64,000 bases of DNA, from positions 13,935,345 through 13,999,344 of the forward strand of contig NW_004624732.1 of the NCBI RefSeq assembly GCF_000247695.1, read 5' to 3'. How positions within the stretch are numbered: the first letter of the stretch is position 1; each line of letters starts with the position of its first letter. Origin of the DNA: Heterocephalus glaber. Taxonomy: Eukaryota; Chordata; Mammalia; Rodentia; Bathyergidae. The notes beneath the pieces are model-generated. The model was not told the origin of the DNA. It saw only the letters and a list, made by a program, of their open reading frames with translations, and searched no databases. Below, piece after piece: positions 1 through 12,700 of this stretch. The position numbers were made by a program, and so were the translations under genes.

Positions 1-3000
1 CCCCAACTATACAAAACAAATATTAATGGACATGAAAAACGAAATAAGCACTAATACAATTGTAGTGGGGGACCTCAATACCAACTGTCACAAATAGACA
101 GATCATCTAGACAAAAAAATCAACAACAAATTACTAGAACTCAACCAAGCTTTTGAACAAATTGACCTAATAATGTCTATAGAGTCTTCCACCACACAAA
201 ATCAGAATATACATTCTTTTTGGCTGCACATGGGTCATTCTCCAAAATAGATCACATGCTAGCTCATAGGACATGTCTAAGTAAGTGCAGAGGAATTGAA
301 GTTATCCCCTCTATATTATCAGACCAGAGTGCAATTAAATTGGAGATCAGTAGCGTAAGAAACCACAAGAACACCACAAACACATGGAAATTGAATGACA
401 CTTTCCTGAAAAACCAATGGGTCACAGAGGAAATTAAGAAATTAGACAGTTTCTACAATTAAATGATTATGCCAATACAACATACAGGAATCTATGGGAC
501 ACAATGAAAGCAGCTCTACAAGGGAAATTCATAGCAGTGAATGCCCACGTTGGGAAAACAGACCAAGTTCAAATAAACAACCCAATGCTGAACCTCAAGC
601 TCCTAGAAAAAGTAGAACAAGACAAATCCAAAGTTCATACAAGGGAGGAAATTATAAAGATCAGAGCAGAAATCAACGCAATGGAGTCTAAGAGAACAAT
701 ACAAAAAAATCAATGAATCGAAGAGTTGGTTTTTCAAAAGAATAAATAAAATTGATAAACCCTTAGCTAACCTTATCAAAAAAGGAAAGAAAAGGCTAAA
801 CTCCATGCAATTAGGAATGAAAAAGGTGAAGTCACAACAGATCCCAGCAGCAATCCAGAGGATCATCAATACCTACTTCAAGAACCTGTACTCCAATAAA
901 ATGGAAAACAGAAGAAATGGACAGATTCCTAGATACATATGAATTACCAAAGTTAAAAGAAGGGATATAAAAAGTCTAAACACCCCAATCACAATCAGTG
1001 AAATTGAAAACATAATTAAAAATTTACCAACAAAGAAAAGCCCAGGTCCTGATGACTTCACTACTGAATTCTACACGACATTTAGAGAAGAACTATTGCC
1101 ACTATTCTTTAAACTCTTGGATGAAATTGAAAGGGAAGCAAGGCTTTCAAATTCATTCCTGGAAGCAAGTGTTACTTTGTTTCCAAAAGCAGAGAAAGAC
1201 CCAACCCCAAAAGAGAACTACAGGCCAATCTCCCTAATGAACATAGATGCAAAAATCCTCAGTAAGATCCTGGCAAACAGAATACAGAGGGTCATCAAGA
1301 AGATTACAGACCCTGATCAAGTCGGATTTATCCCAGGGATGCAAGGATGGTTCAGCATATATAAATCAATAAATGTAATACACTATATTAACAGAGCCAC
1401 GGACAAAAACCATATGATCATCTCAATAGATGCAGAAAAAACATTGGACAAAATCCAATACCCATTCATGATTAAAAACCCTACAGAAAATTGGAATAGA
1501 TGGTCTTTATCTCAACTTGATAAAGGCTATCTATAAAAAATCAACAGCCAACATTATACTAAAGGGTGAAAAATTGAAAACTTTCATGCTAAAATCAGGA
1601 ACAAGACAAGGATGTCCACTATCACTATCCTGTTCAATATAGTTCTGTAAACATTAACCACAGCAATTAGACAAGAGAAATAAATAAAAGGAATAAAGAT
1701 AGAAAAGGAAGAAGTTAAACTATCATTATTTGCTGATGACATGTTACTCTACATAGAAGACCCAAAAAACTCCACCAAAAGACTTCTAGACTTAATTGAC
1801 AAATTCTGTAGAGTAGCTGGATACAAGGTCAACACTCAAAAATCAATAGCTGGGCTGGGGATTTAGCTCAGTGGTTCCACCACCTGCCTCGCAAGCACAA
1901 GGTCCCAAGTTCGATCCCTGGTACCAAAAAAAAAAAAAATCAATATCCTTCTTGTACACAAATAACAGACTCACTGAGAGAGAAATTAGGGAAGCAATTT
2001 CTTTCACAGTACCATCCAAAAAAATGAAATATCTAGGAATCAATCTAATGAAGGAAGCAAAGGACCTCTACATTGAAAACTATAGCACTCTGAAAAAAGA
2101 GATCGAAAGGATGTAAGAAAATGGAAAGACATCCCTTGTTCCTGGATAGGAAGAACCAATATAGTGAAAATGGCCATACTTCCCAAACCACTATACAGAT
2201 TCAATGCAATCCCAATTGAAATCTCAACAGTATATTTCACAGAACTAGAAAAAGCAATCCAAAAATTCATTTGGAACCAGAAGAGACCTAGATTAGCAAA
2301 AGCAATTCTAGGCAATAGAGACATGACAAGGCGTATCACAATCCCCAGCTTGAAACTATACTATAAAGCCACTGTGATAAAAACAGCAAGGTACTGGCAA
2401 AGAAACAGACCCAAGGATCAGTGGAATAGATTAGAAGATGCAGAAACAACTCCAAACATACTCAGCTACCTCATCTTTGAAAAGGAGCCAACCATCCTCA
2501 CTGGAGGAAAGACAGTTTTTTTAATAAATGGCATGGGAAAAACTGGATTTCATCCTGCCAAAGATTAAAACTAGGCCCCTGTCTTTCACCATGCACTAAA
2601 CTAAAATTGAAGTGGATTAAAGATCTAAATATTAAAACAGAAACACTAAACTTGGTGGAAGATAAGTTAGGTAAAACTCTCGAAGACATTGTCATAGGAA
2701 AAGACTTTATGATAAAAACCTCAGTAGCACGGGAACTAGCAAAAAGAATCAATAACTGTGATCTTATTAAAAAGCTTCTGCACTGCAAGAAAAACCACCA
2801 ACAGAGCTAAGAGACAACCTTCAATGTGGGAAGAAATTTTTATCAGCTGTTCCTCAGACAAAGGACTACTATCTAGAATATATAAAGAACTTTAAAAAAT
2901 CAGACTCTCCAAATATAAAGACCCAATTCAAAAATGAACAGACATTTCTCAGGCAAAGAAGTAAAAGTAGCAAATAAACATATGACAAAAATGTTCAACA

Positions 3001-3830
3001 TCTCTGATCATTCAAAGATGGAAATGAAAACGACGCTGAGATTCCACCTCACCCCAAAAAGAATGGCTACTATCAAGAAATCAACCAATAACAAATGCTG
3101 GTGGGGCTCTGGGGAGAAAGGAACCCTTCTCCATTGTTGGTGGGAGTGCAGACTGGTGCAACCACTGTGGAAATCAATATGAAGATCCTCAAAAACTAGG
3201 ATTAGAGGTCCCATTTGACCCAGCTATTCCTCTGCTGGGTATCTTCCCAAAAGAATTAAAAGAATCACACCACAGCTATATATGTGCACCCATGTTTATA
3301 GTGGCACAGTTTGTAATAGCTAAAGCTTGGAAACAGCCCAATTGCCCATCAACTGGAAAATGGATAAAGAAGATGTGGTTTTTGTTTTATGAAATGGAGT
3401 ACTCCGCCATAAAGAATGAGAAACTAGACAGTTATAGCTAAATGGATGCACACTGAGGCCACACTCTTAAGTGAAATAAATAGGACACACATGTGTAAAT
3501 ACCGAATACTTTCTCTGGTGTGAGAAACTAAAAGTGTAAATAAGGATCAAAATGTATAATTGATAATGTGAAATAGGAAGAAAATATCTAAAGGGCCTGG
3601 GGAAGTGGGAGGGGTAGGGGAAAGAAAAGAAGGGAAAGAAAAAATGAGAAAGGGAAAACATGGAAACGAAGTCTTTGTAAATAGGGAGGGGTGGAGGGGT
3701 TGAAGGGAGGGCAGGAGAGTGGGGGAAAAAAACCCCAAGATACATACATCACGTAAAGGTACAAGTTCCCAATGATGACTGAAACTGTATTGTATACCTA
3801 AAATATACCAATAACCTTAATGAAAAAAAA
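1..3830 (+). mobile_element. LINE-1 (ORF2 part and 3' UTR), broken, open at the left edge
   Basis: Fragments of L1 ORF2 read through several frames: the end of the endonuclease (220-460), reverse transcriptase ([20 protein letters not shown] near 1200, [12 protein letters not shown] near 1740), and the C-terminal part ([17 protein letters not shown] near 2280; [13 protein letters not shown] near 3140). A purine-rich 3' UTR and an A-run end it at about 3830. Frameshifts and stops show it is dead. A SINE sits inside ORF2 at 1852. Confidence 0.93.
1852..1939 (+). repeat. tRNA-Ala-derived ID-like SINE
   Basis: This copy defines the family that recurs throughout the window. It has a tRNA-like body with box A (TAGCTCAGTGG), a TGC anticodon-loop equivalent (alanine), box B (GTTCGATCC) and an A tail. 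It is inserted in L1 ORF2 and flanked by an AAAATCAATA duplication. Confidence 0.93.
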
Positions 3831-3840
3831 AAAGATGAGA

Positions 3841-3938
3841 GGGCTGGGGATTTAGCTCAGTGGTTTTGTCGCCTGCTGTGCAAGCACAAGGACCCAAGTT
3901 TGATCCCTGGTACCAAACAAAAAACAAACAAAAAAAAG
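3841..3938 (+). repeat. ID-like SINE between two L1s
   Basis: The copy has an interrupted A/C-rich tail and is flanked by copies of AAAAAAGATGAG. It lies just behind the poly(A) of the plus-strand L1. Confidence 0.9.
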
Positions 3939-4131
3939 ATGAGTTCCCATTTGTTGATTCCTTGTGATATTTCCCATGTGATCAGGTTTTGTTCATAAAA
4001 TCTTTGCCTACATCAATGTCTTCCAGGGTTTTACCTAGTCTATCTTCCAGCAGATTTAGTGTTTCCATTTTATTAGATCTTTAATCCATTTTGATTTCAG
4101 TTTAGTGCATGGTGAAAGATATGGGACTACT

Positions 4132-4222
4132 CTTTTTTGTTTTGTTTTCTGTTATGGGGATTGAACTCAGGACCTTGCACTTGCAAGGCAGGCACAGCGC
4201 CACTGTGCTACATTTCTAGTTT
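4132..4222 (-). repeat. ID-like SINE inside the minus L1
   Basis: A T-rich tail is followed by the reverse-complement body (gggattgaactcaggacc). The 5' end is decayed. Confidence 0.85.
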
Positions 4223-5540
4223 TAATCTTTTGCATAAGGAAAGCCAGTTTCTCCAGCACCATTTACCAAAGAGGCTATTTTTCTTCCAGTGAAGGTGTTT
4301 GGCTCTTTTGTCAAAGATGAGGTGGCTGAGTATGTCTGGAGTTCTTTCTGCATCTTCTAATCTGTTCTATTAGTTCTCAAGTATGTTTTTTTTGCTAGTA
4401 CCATGTTGTTTTTATCACAGTACCTTTATAGGATAATTTCAAGTCAAAGATTGTGATCCCCCTGCCTTGCCTTTTGTTGATCAAAACTGCCTTTGCTATT
4501 CCAGGTCTCTTTTGCTTACAAATGGATTTTAGGGTTTTTTTCTCTAATTCTGTTTATTGGTATTGTGATTGTGACTGCATTAAATCTGTATAACAATTTT
4601 GGAAGTATGGCCATTTTCACTATATTTGTTCTTCCTACCCTAAAACATCTTTCAATTTTCTGATATCCTCTTCCATCTCCTTTTTTAGAGTAATGTAGTT
4701 TTCAATGTAAAGTCCTTTACTTCTCTCCTTAGACTGATTCCTAGGTTTTTTTTGTTTTTTTGCTGCTATTGTGAAAAGTGTTATTTCCCTAATTTTCTCT
4801 CAGCAAGTTTGTTGTTCGTGTACAGGAAGGCTATTGATTTTTGAATGTTGATTTTGTATCCAGCTATGCTGAATTTGGCTATTAAATCTAAAAATCTTTT
4901 GGTGGAGCTTTTGGGATCTTCTATGTAGAGTATCGTATCATCCACAAATAATGATAATTTAACTTCTTCCTTTCCTATCCTTATTCCTTTATTTTTTCTC
5001 TTGTGTAAATGCTCTGGCTTATGTTTCCAGAACTATATTGAGTAAGAATGGTGACAGTGGACATCCTTGTCTTGTTTCTGATTTTAGGGGGAAAGCTTTC
5101 AGTTTTTGTCCATTTAGTATGATGGTTGTTGATTTGTTCCTGTCACATGTAATATTGTATTCCATCCCTTGCCTTTCAGTCTACAAATTTCTTTTTAAAT
5201 TAAATGTGTTTCTTGTATGCAGCGTATTGTTGGCTCTTGCTTCCTGATCCATTCTACCAGTCTGCTTCTTTTGATTGGTAAATTCAGACAATTTACATTG
5301 ATGCCTATAACTGATATGTATTGACTTATCCTTGTCATATTATTTTCCTGTTGTTGGATCCCTTTTTCCATTTAATTGCTTGCCTTATCTGGTGGATTCA
5401 TTCTGTTGGAGTTCATGGAGTTGTAGTCCTTGTTATCTCTTTCTAGAATGTCCTTCAGAACATTTTGGAGTGCTGGTTTGATGGTCATGAATTTCTTCAG
5501 GTGCTCTTTGTCACGGAAGTATTTTATTTCTCTGTCAATT

Positions 5541-5630
5541 TTTTTTTTTGTACCAGGGATTGAAATTGGGACCCTGTGCCCCTGTGCTTGTGAGGTAGAC
5601 ACTGGAACCACTGAGCTAAACCCCTGGCAA
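5541..5630 (-). repeat. ID-like SINE inserted in L1 ORF1
   Basis: The copy is flanked by ATTTCTCTGTCAATTT on both sides, a 16-bp target duplication inside the ORF1 coding part of the minus L1. Confidence 0.9.
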
Positions 5631-6587
5631 GAATTTCTCTGTCAATTTTGAAAGATAGTTTTCTAGGGTACAGGAATCTAGGTTGGAGGTTGTTTTCTTT
5701 TAGGGCTTGAAATACTTCATTCCAAGCTCTCCTTGACTTGAGGGTTTGTGTTGAGAAGCCTTCTGTGATTCTGATGGGCTTTCCTTTATAGGTGATTTGT
5801 TTCTTTTCTCTAACCACTTTTAATATTCTGTTCTTGTATTGAATTTCTGGAATCTTGACTATAATATGCCTTGGTGTAGATTTTTTTCCATCATGGCTAA
5901 TTGGGGTTCTATATGCCTCACTTATCTGTATGTCAAATTCTTTTTCCCTACTTGGGAATTTGTCTCCCATTACTTCTGTGAACAGGTTTTTTATGTCATT
6001 TGAGCTATCTCCTGCTTTTTCATTGACTCAGATCAATCTTATGTTATTCTGTGCATCATCTACCAGCTGTTGGATTGATTTTTTTTTGTGGTCCCTTAGT
6101 TTTTAAAGAAATCTTTCTTTTCATGATTGCTAACCGCAATCCCGTCTTCTGTATTTGATAATCTCTCCTCACATTGGCTCATTCTGCTGCATATACTTTC
6201 AATAGAATTTTTAATCTTCTAGGTATCTGTTTTAATCTGTTTCATGGATTCCATTTCTTTCCTATTTTAGGTGTTCACAGTTTCCATCATTTTCCTAAGC
6301 TTCTCTCTCTTTTTTTTTTTTTAATCTGTATCTTCTCTAGAGTCACTAACCATTTCTTTCATTATGGTCACCATCTCTGTAGTCATCTGAGTCATCAAGT
6401 CATCTGAATTGATTTTTTCTAGAGCTCATTCATGTGCTTTGTTACTTCTGCTGTTACCACTTCAGAGTCCAAGTGGGTGGCTTTCAAATTGTTCTGCCTC
6501 ATTGCCCCCTGGGTTTGCCATTGGTGAGCTAGAAGTTTGGGGTTGCATCTTGCTTAAGTTTCTTCTCATTTTCTTTTTTTATTTTAT

Positions 6588-6669
6588 TTTTTTTGGTACC
6601 AGGGATCAAACTCAGGTCCTTGCACTTGTGCAGCAGGCAGTGAAACCACTGAGCTAAATCCCCGGCCCT
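6588..6669 (-). repeat. ID-like SINE in L1 ORF1/5' region
   Basis: The body is complete, from ggtaccagggatc to ccccggccc. The T-run on both sides blurs the target site. Confidence 0.9.
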
Positions 6670-8320
6670 CTTTTTTTTTTTTTTTAGTTTAATTCCTGGG
6701 TTGATGCTTATACATTGCTTATGGCAAGTAGCTTTCTTGCTAGTATTTAGAACCCTTAGGAAATGACTACTTCTAAGAGGTGTCTTCCAGGTGTAGCTAG
6801 CTTTTGAGTTTTGAGTCTCTTGCAAGATCCTATCTCTTCAATTTATTGGGAATGAGAAGTTGCTGCCTATTTGGCCTAGACCCTGGTTCTTTGGCACTGC
6901 CCTATAGTATTGCTTATGACACGTAGGCAATCTCAGTCCTCGCATATCAGGAAGAACAACTGACTAGAACAATTATGATCCCTTGGCTATGATCCACAAA
7001 ACAATATCATCAAACACAGCCTAGAAAGTGACGAACTGTGGTAACTATTAATTTGCTACCTTTAACCATATGAAAGAAATAAAAACAAGAACAGAACAAC
7101 AACAAAATTAGAAACAATGTTCACATTTATATAAGAAGAACAATCAAGAAAAAAGAAAAGAAAACAAGCCCCAAAAGAAAAGAATAAAATAAGAAAAAAA
7201 AATCTACTTTAAGGTGTGTCTCTGCTGTCATTGGTAGACAAGTTGGGCACTCAGAGCCCAGATCTGTGTTGATTAATCCCAATAAGCCAGCCATAGATTC
7301 ATGGTAGGGTAATGGATAATCCCAGCAAGCCTGTATTTTTGGTTCTAAAGTCCAGGCTGGTTTCTGGCTGTGAGGCTGGAACCTGATTTGTTCAGCCTAC
7401 AACACTCTGTGCCTCCTGTTGGCTTGAACTTGGATTCTTGACCTCCTGCCAACTTGAACTCACATCCACCTCACCCTGATGGAGCAAGCCTGCAGTTTCT
7501 CTGAGTTCTGAGCTCAGATGGGTCCTCTCCAAGATGGCTATTGGCCAAACACCCTCTCCTGGGGGACATCTGAACCTAAATAACTCACCAGACACTGCAG
7601 TCCCCTGTATCCACTACTACATTCCACTGATGCATCTCTCCACAGAGGCCTCTGGGGTTGCTATCAGTCACTGTGCATCTGCAGGTTTAGCCATGCAGTG
7701 AGTCAGGGCTCAGGGAGAAAGCACTGCTTGCCACCTCCTTCTTCTTTGTTGAAGTCTCTCTCCTCACTCTCCCCATGGGCCTCAATTCTTGCTTCAGATG
7801 CTTGCTGGGTCCTGGGGACCCATGTCTCTCCTTCCTGTCTTCCTCACATTGCTATATTCCAACATCTGGAACCAAATCTCAGAGAGGTTGTTTCTCTGAT
7901 GTTCACCACTCCGCCACCTTCCTGGAAGTCCTCTGTTCAATTTATTTTTAAAAGTTAATAGATTTTATTTTTTAGAACAATTTTAGACAAATAGAAAAAC
8001 TGAGCAGAAAATAATTTTCCATACACCCACAGCTTCCCCTGCATTAATGTCTCCCATTAGCATGACACATTTGTTATAACTGCTAAGCCAATATTGAGAA
8101 ATTACAGTCTGAGCCTGATTTAGGATAGTTTGACTTATGATTCTCCAGTTTCACAATGGTGGAAGAGTGATACATATTCAGTAGAAAGTATATTTTGAAT
8201 TTTGACCTTTTCCCAGGCTAAACACATGTAAAACAATCCTCTTTTGATGCTAGAAATGGCAGTAAGTCATGGCTCCCAATTAGCCACATGATCAGAAGGG
8301 TAAACAACCTATACACAAGA

Positions 8321-8405
8321 GAAGTGATGGCAAACATTTTAGAGTTTTCAATGATTCAAACAGCATGCTGCAGCACACATGCCATAGGTGTTCCACTACT
8401 GTACT
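8321..8405. repeat. Short hAT-like MITE, copy 1
   Basis: An 85-base element of the type gtgatggcaaac...gtgttccactactg, related over its whole length to the copy at 35647-35730. Confidence 0.45.
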
Positions 8406-8431
8406 AGACTGTACTGCTAAGCTATCGTGGG

Positions 8432-8588
8432 TTTTTTGTTTGTTTTATGAGACAGGGTCATACTTTGTAGAGCAGGCTGAGCTTGAACTCTCTATGTAGC
8501 CCAGGCTGGCCTTAAACTTGAGGTGAACCCCCTACCCTCAGCCTCTTGAGTGCTGGGATTTACAGGCATGTGCCACCATACGCAGCCT
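8432..8588 (-). repeat. B1 SINE
   Basis: The copy runs from gagacagggtcatac to ggcatgtgccaccat, the reverse complement of the 7SL-derived consensus. It is diverged. Confidence 0.9.
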
Positions 8589-8699
8589 AAACTATGGTGT
8601 TTGGTAGGTCAGCTTTCTAAATGTATCTTTGACTTACAATATTTTCAACTAATAATGGACTTATTGGGATGTAACCCCACCGGTATTATTATTATTGCT

Positions 8700-9775
8700 A
8701 AAGTTTAACGTTTTACAAGTATACCAAGCCATTCAATGGAAGAAAGAATAGTCCTTTCAACAAATGAAGGAGCTTATCCTTCATTTGTTTAACTGGGTAG
8801 TTACAAAAATTAACTCAATATGATGTAAAACTCTTAGAAGAAAATCTAGGAGTAAATCATGGAATCAATAGTGGGTCTTAGATATGACACCAAAAACACA
8901 AGCAACATAAAAAAAAAATAGGTAAACTGGATTCTACCAAAATTTAAAATGTTTGTGCTTCAAAGGAGAATGTGAAGAAAGGGAAAAGATAACCATTGAC
9001 TGGGAAGATATTTTTTCAAATCATGTCTAAGGAACTTTCATGAAGAATTTATGAAAAACTCATATCTCCCACAATAAAAAGACAACTGCATTTTTTAAAA
9101 AAGACAACTGAATTTTTAAAATGGACCAAAAGATCTGAATAAATGTTTGTCCAAAGAAGAGATACGAACCACGAGACAAGATGTTCAATATCAATATTCA
9201 TCGGGGAAATGTAAATCAAATCTACCCTAAGACACCACTTCACTATAATGGCTATAACAACAGCAACAAAAGACCCAACACAATAGGTGAAGATGTGGAG
9301 AAATCTGAATCTTCATATGTTTGCTGGCAGGAATGTAAAATGTTGCAGGCACTTTGGAAAACGGTTTGGTAATTCATCGAAAGGTTGATCACAAAGTTAT
9401 CATATGATCTGGTGATTACCTTCTTAGTTATAAATCCATGAAAATTGAAAACATATGTCCACACAAAAACTTGTGGATGAATGTTCATAGCATTACTTAT
9501 AAGAGTCAAAAAGTGTAAATAATAAAAATGTTCATAAACTGACTAAATAAGCACCATGTGGTATGCATCTGATACACAATGAAATATTATTGGCATAAAA
9601 ATAAATGAGGTACTGATTCATGTCACAATGTGAATGACCCTTGAAAATACTGTGCTAAGTAAAAGAAGCCAGATAAAAAAGCTATGTACAGAATAGTCAA
9701 ATCTCTAGAGACTGAAAGTAGATTAACGGTTGCCAGAGGCTGGAATAAGAGATAATGGGGAGTATTATAATGCAT
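8700..9775 (+). mobile_element. Old LINE-1 3' end
   Basis: This is a diverged ORF2 C-terminal segment (a cysteine/tryptophan motif equivalent at about 9320, YVCWQECKMLQALWKTVW) and 3' region. It is clearly older than the L1 at 1-3830. Confidence 0.75.
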
Positions 9776-10225
9776 ATTTAAAATGTCCCCCAAAACTTCT
9801 TGCACTCCTAGGTGGGGCCTTTGGGAGTGACTGGATCATGGGTGCATGACACTGGATAACTGGTGTGACAACTGGACCAGTTCACTGATTGAATTAGCAT
9901 AGTTCTGTATATGACTAGATGGATTTACTGAAGACAGGAGACCCACTCTGGGTGTGAGTGGCATCAACCAATAGGCTTGTAGCCTGAATGGAATATAAAG
10001 GAAAAGAGAGGCTCACTAGTGCTGATTTTTCTTTTCCCTGCCTACCCTGCCATGGACTATTCCTCTTCTGCCATGCCCCTCTGCCATGCCCTCTGCCATG
10101 TTGCCCTTACTTGGACCCAGCTGAAACCTCTACAAACTATGAGCTAAAATAAACCTTTCCTCCTTTAACTTGTGGATGTTGTGTATTTTGTCCCAGCAAT
10201 GAGGAAGTAACTAAGATGAAATGAT
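9776..10225 (+). mobile_element. MaLR-type LTR fragment
   Basis: The sequence starts ggtggggcctttggga. It contains a CCATGCC/CTCTGCCATG tandem and an aataaac polyadenylation region, then a pyrimidine-poor end, as in rodent MaLR LTRs. Confidence 0.6.
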
Positions 10226-10980
10226 TCCCAATAGTTATGGGGTTTTCTTTTTGGGGTGATGAGAATGTTCTAACCAGAAATTGAGGTGACAGTGGTACAA
10301 CTATAAATATACTAACAAAATACTAAAATAAACACACTCAAATGATATATTTTATATCTTGTGAATTCTATCTCAAGAAAGCTGTTGTGTTTTTTAAAAA
10401 GCTAAAGTGAAAATAGTATTATTCAGGAATTGCAAGGCTATAAAACAATATGATGAAATCCTCAAAAGAATAAGGCAGACAGTGAGGCCTGGCCAAGCTT
10501 CATGGAAAGGACTCTCTGGAAGGGAGTCTGGCATCCATTTTGAAGGAGCTGAGGAATGTGGGACAACGATATGCTGTGGGTAGGGAAATCTCTTTGTTCT
10601 GAGAAAGTGGAGGACAGGAGCCTCTCCATGTTTTTCCCAGGCCCTGATATGGAATGATCAAAACAAGGTTTTCTGTGGTGGAGGCCTCATCAGTGGATGC
10701 TGAGTAGCTACTGTGGCATGTCTTGGTGAATAGGCTGCCTCACCATGTCATGTCGGGTGGACTGGCCTGTGTGTGGTCTCTCTCCATCTGAGACTGGCAG
10801 CCTTCACTTAGCCTAGAATTCCAGACCCTCCTGTGCCCTCTTATCTGCTGAAGTAAAAATTAGAGACACCTGCTTGACTCAAGGGGCTTCTAACTAGGCC
10901 ACTCTGCTCAGACATTGATAGAAGAATACTTCAAGGAGATCTCATGTTTTCAGATATTTTAATTATTTGTTTATTTGTTT
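10226..10980. other. Unique intergenic sequence
   Basis: No exon, RNA gene or clear repeat was recognised. The short open frames lack coding character. Confidence 0.5.
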
Positions 10981-10987
10981 ATTTTTT

Positions 10988-11062
10988 GTTTTGCTGAGAC
11001 AGGGTCTCACTCTGTAGTTCAGGCTGGCTTTGAACTCATTATATAGTCTAGGCTAGCCTCCA
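10988..11062 (-). repeat. B1 SINE fragment
   Basis: Only the gagacagggtctcactctg half is kept. It stops where the ID-like copy begins. Confidence 0.8.
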
Positions 11063-11083
11063 GATTTATTTATTTAGGGTGGG

Positions 11084-11164
11084 TTTTTTTGGTACCTGGG
11101 ATCGAACTTGGGACCTTGTGCTTGCGAGGCAGGCAGAAGCATGACTGAGCTAACTCCCTGGCCC
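11084..11164 (-). repeat. ID-like SINE
   Basis: The full body abuts a B1 fragment in the same orientation, with a short T tail. Confidence 0.9.
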
Positions 11165-11165
11165 T

Positions 11166-11900
11166 AGATATTTTTTTAAACCAAGAAAATTTCAAAAAAC
11201 TCCCTGAAAAGTATAAATAATGTATTTGTCTGATAATTATCTCACAACAAGTCATCTGAAAATAATATAATACTGGTCTAAAGCTGTCAGTGCCAAGAAG
11301 ATTCCTAGCATCCCTATGGCTGGTTCTTATGTGCTAGGGCTCCCAAAAGTCCCATTCCTAGCCTTTTGGTTGTTCTCTCAGGCTCTCCTCTTGGGCAATA
11401 ACAAATTTGGAGAAGCTGATTTTCGTCAGCTCTGTGACTCCACCCAGAGCTCCAGCCTTCTCCATCCAGATCAGCACTGAGCACCTCCTTGCTCCACGAG
11501 TCACAGGCTCTTCACATCAGCATCACCTCATCTCCCCCTCTCCTCAGCTCTCTCCTGCATGCTCTGTTCTGGCTAGTGGCACTGTTATCCCCCTACTCAC
11601 CCCGGCCTAGCCTCTTGCCTCTCTAACACCCATATGGGGACCAAACTCAAGCAGTTCTGTCTCTAAACATCATTCCCATCTGTCATCTCTCCTTTATTCT
11701 CACAGTTACTATCCTAATCAAGGACTTACTCTCCCATCTGAGCAACTACAAAGACACAGTTCAGTTTCTGCTTCAGTCATGAAACTCTTTGTACGGAGCA
11801 AAGCAAATTCAGAAGCCCAGTACAGTAACAAGAGCAAGCTACTCTAGAAGGAAGATGAAAGGTATCAGATGATAGAGGTATGAGAAATCTGTGCAAGGTT
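11166..11900. other. Unique intergenic sequence
   Basis: It is moderately pyrimidine-rich around 11400-11650. No gene or repeat identified. Confidence 0.5.
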
Positions 11901-11904
11901 AGTC

Positions 11905-12700
11905 CATTTTTGGTCACTGCAACAAAATACCCAATGTTAGTACTTTATAAAGCAATGCTCTTTATTTAGTTCACAGTTTGGGATTCTGAAGATGGTGGGC
12001 CCATTTGTTCAGCCTATGGTCAAGGCTCCTTAACTGCATCACATTCTGTCACATGGTATCATGGCAAGGGTGAATAAGGGAGAGACCAAATGGCAAGGCA
12101 GGAAGTCAGAAACTGAGGAGGGGCCAATTCTATTCTTTTTATAACAATCCAGTCTCGTGAGAATTAATCTGGGTCTTGTGTAAATACCAAATAGTTTCTC
12201 TAGTGTGAGAAACTGAAAGTGTAAATAAGAATCAAAATGTATAATAGATAATGTGAAATAGGAAGAAAAGGTCTAAAGGGGAGGAGGGAGGGGGAGGAGT
12301 AGGGGAAAGGAAAGAAGGGAAAGGAATAAATATGAGAAAAGGAAAAAATGGAAACAAAGTCTTTGTAAATAGGGAAGGGTGGAAGGGTTGAAGGGAGGGC
12401 TAGGAATGGGGAAAAATAACCAAGATACATCATGTAAAGGTACAAATTCCCAATGATGAATGTCATTATATTATACACCTAAAATGTACCAATAAAGTTA
12501 ATGAAAACAAAAGAATTAACCTGGGTCTTGTAAAATGTATATGAATCCCTTCTGAGGCAGTGCTTCCAGTGGCCTAATTACCTCCCACCAGTTCTCCCTC
12601 TTAAAGGTTCCTCCGCCTCTTACATTGCCACAGTAGGGACCCCCAATTTATGATTTTTTGGGCCACACAATCAAACCATATCCAAACCACAGGATGTGGC
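11905..12700 (-). mobile_element. MaLR/MST-like LTR, split by an L1
   Basis: Typical antisense MaLR phrases are present (ggtcactgcaacaaaatacc, cacctcccaccag-like, then ccacacaatcaaaccat). The element is interrupted at 12181-12511 by an L1 insertion. Confidence 0.6.
12181..12511 (+). mobile_element. 5'-truncated LINE-1 3' UTR with target-site duplication
   Basis: The same purine-rich 3' UTR as in the L1 at 3480-3830. It is flanked by a 20-bp duplication, AGAATTAATCTGGGTCTTGT and AGAATTAACCTGGGTCTTGT, with one difference. Confidence 0.92.

Larger units (their letters stand above)
3937..7932 (-). mobile_element. LINE-1 with its 5' end present, internally deleted, split by the plus-strand L1
   Basis: Read on the minus strand, the 5' UTR starts near 7932 (aaggtggcggagtgg). 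ORF1 remains follow at 5372-5970 (STPRHIIVKIPEIQYKNRIL; coiled and RRM-like parts). Next come a small piece of the ORF2 endonuclease (about 5170-5370) and reverse transcriptase to the C-terminal region (5130 down to 3937). The endonuclease-to-reverse-transcriptase link is deleted. The 3' end is absent here, which fits the plus-strand L1 having landed inside this one. Confidence 0.88.

Noticed and set aside
1096..1536. Reverse transcriptase gene
   Set aside because: Part of a dead L1 ORF2 with frameshifts. Not a cellular gene.
1864..1918. tRNA-Ala gene
   Set aside because: Box A and box B are present, but the body has an A tail and target duplications and recurs dozens of times: a SINE, not a tRNA gene.
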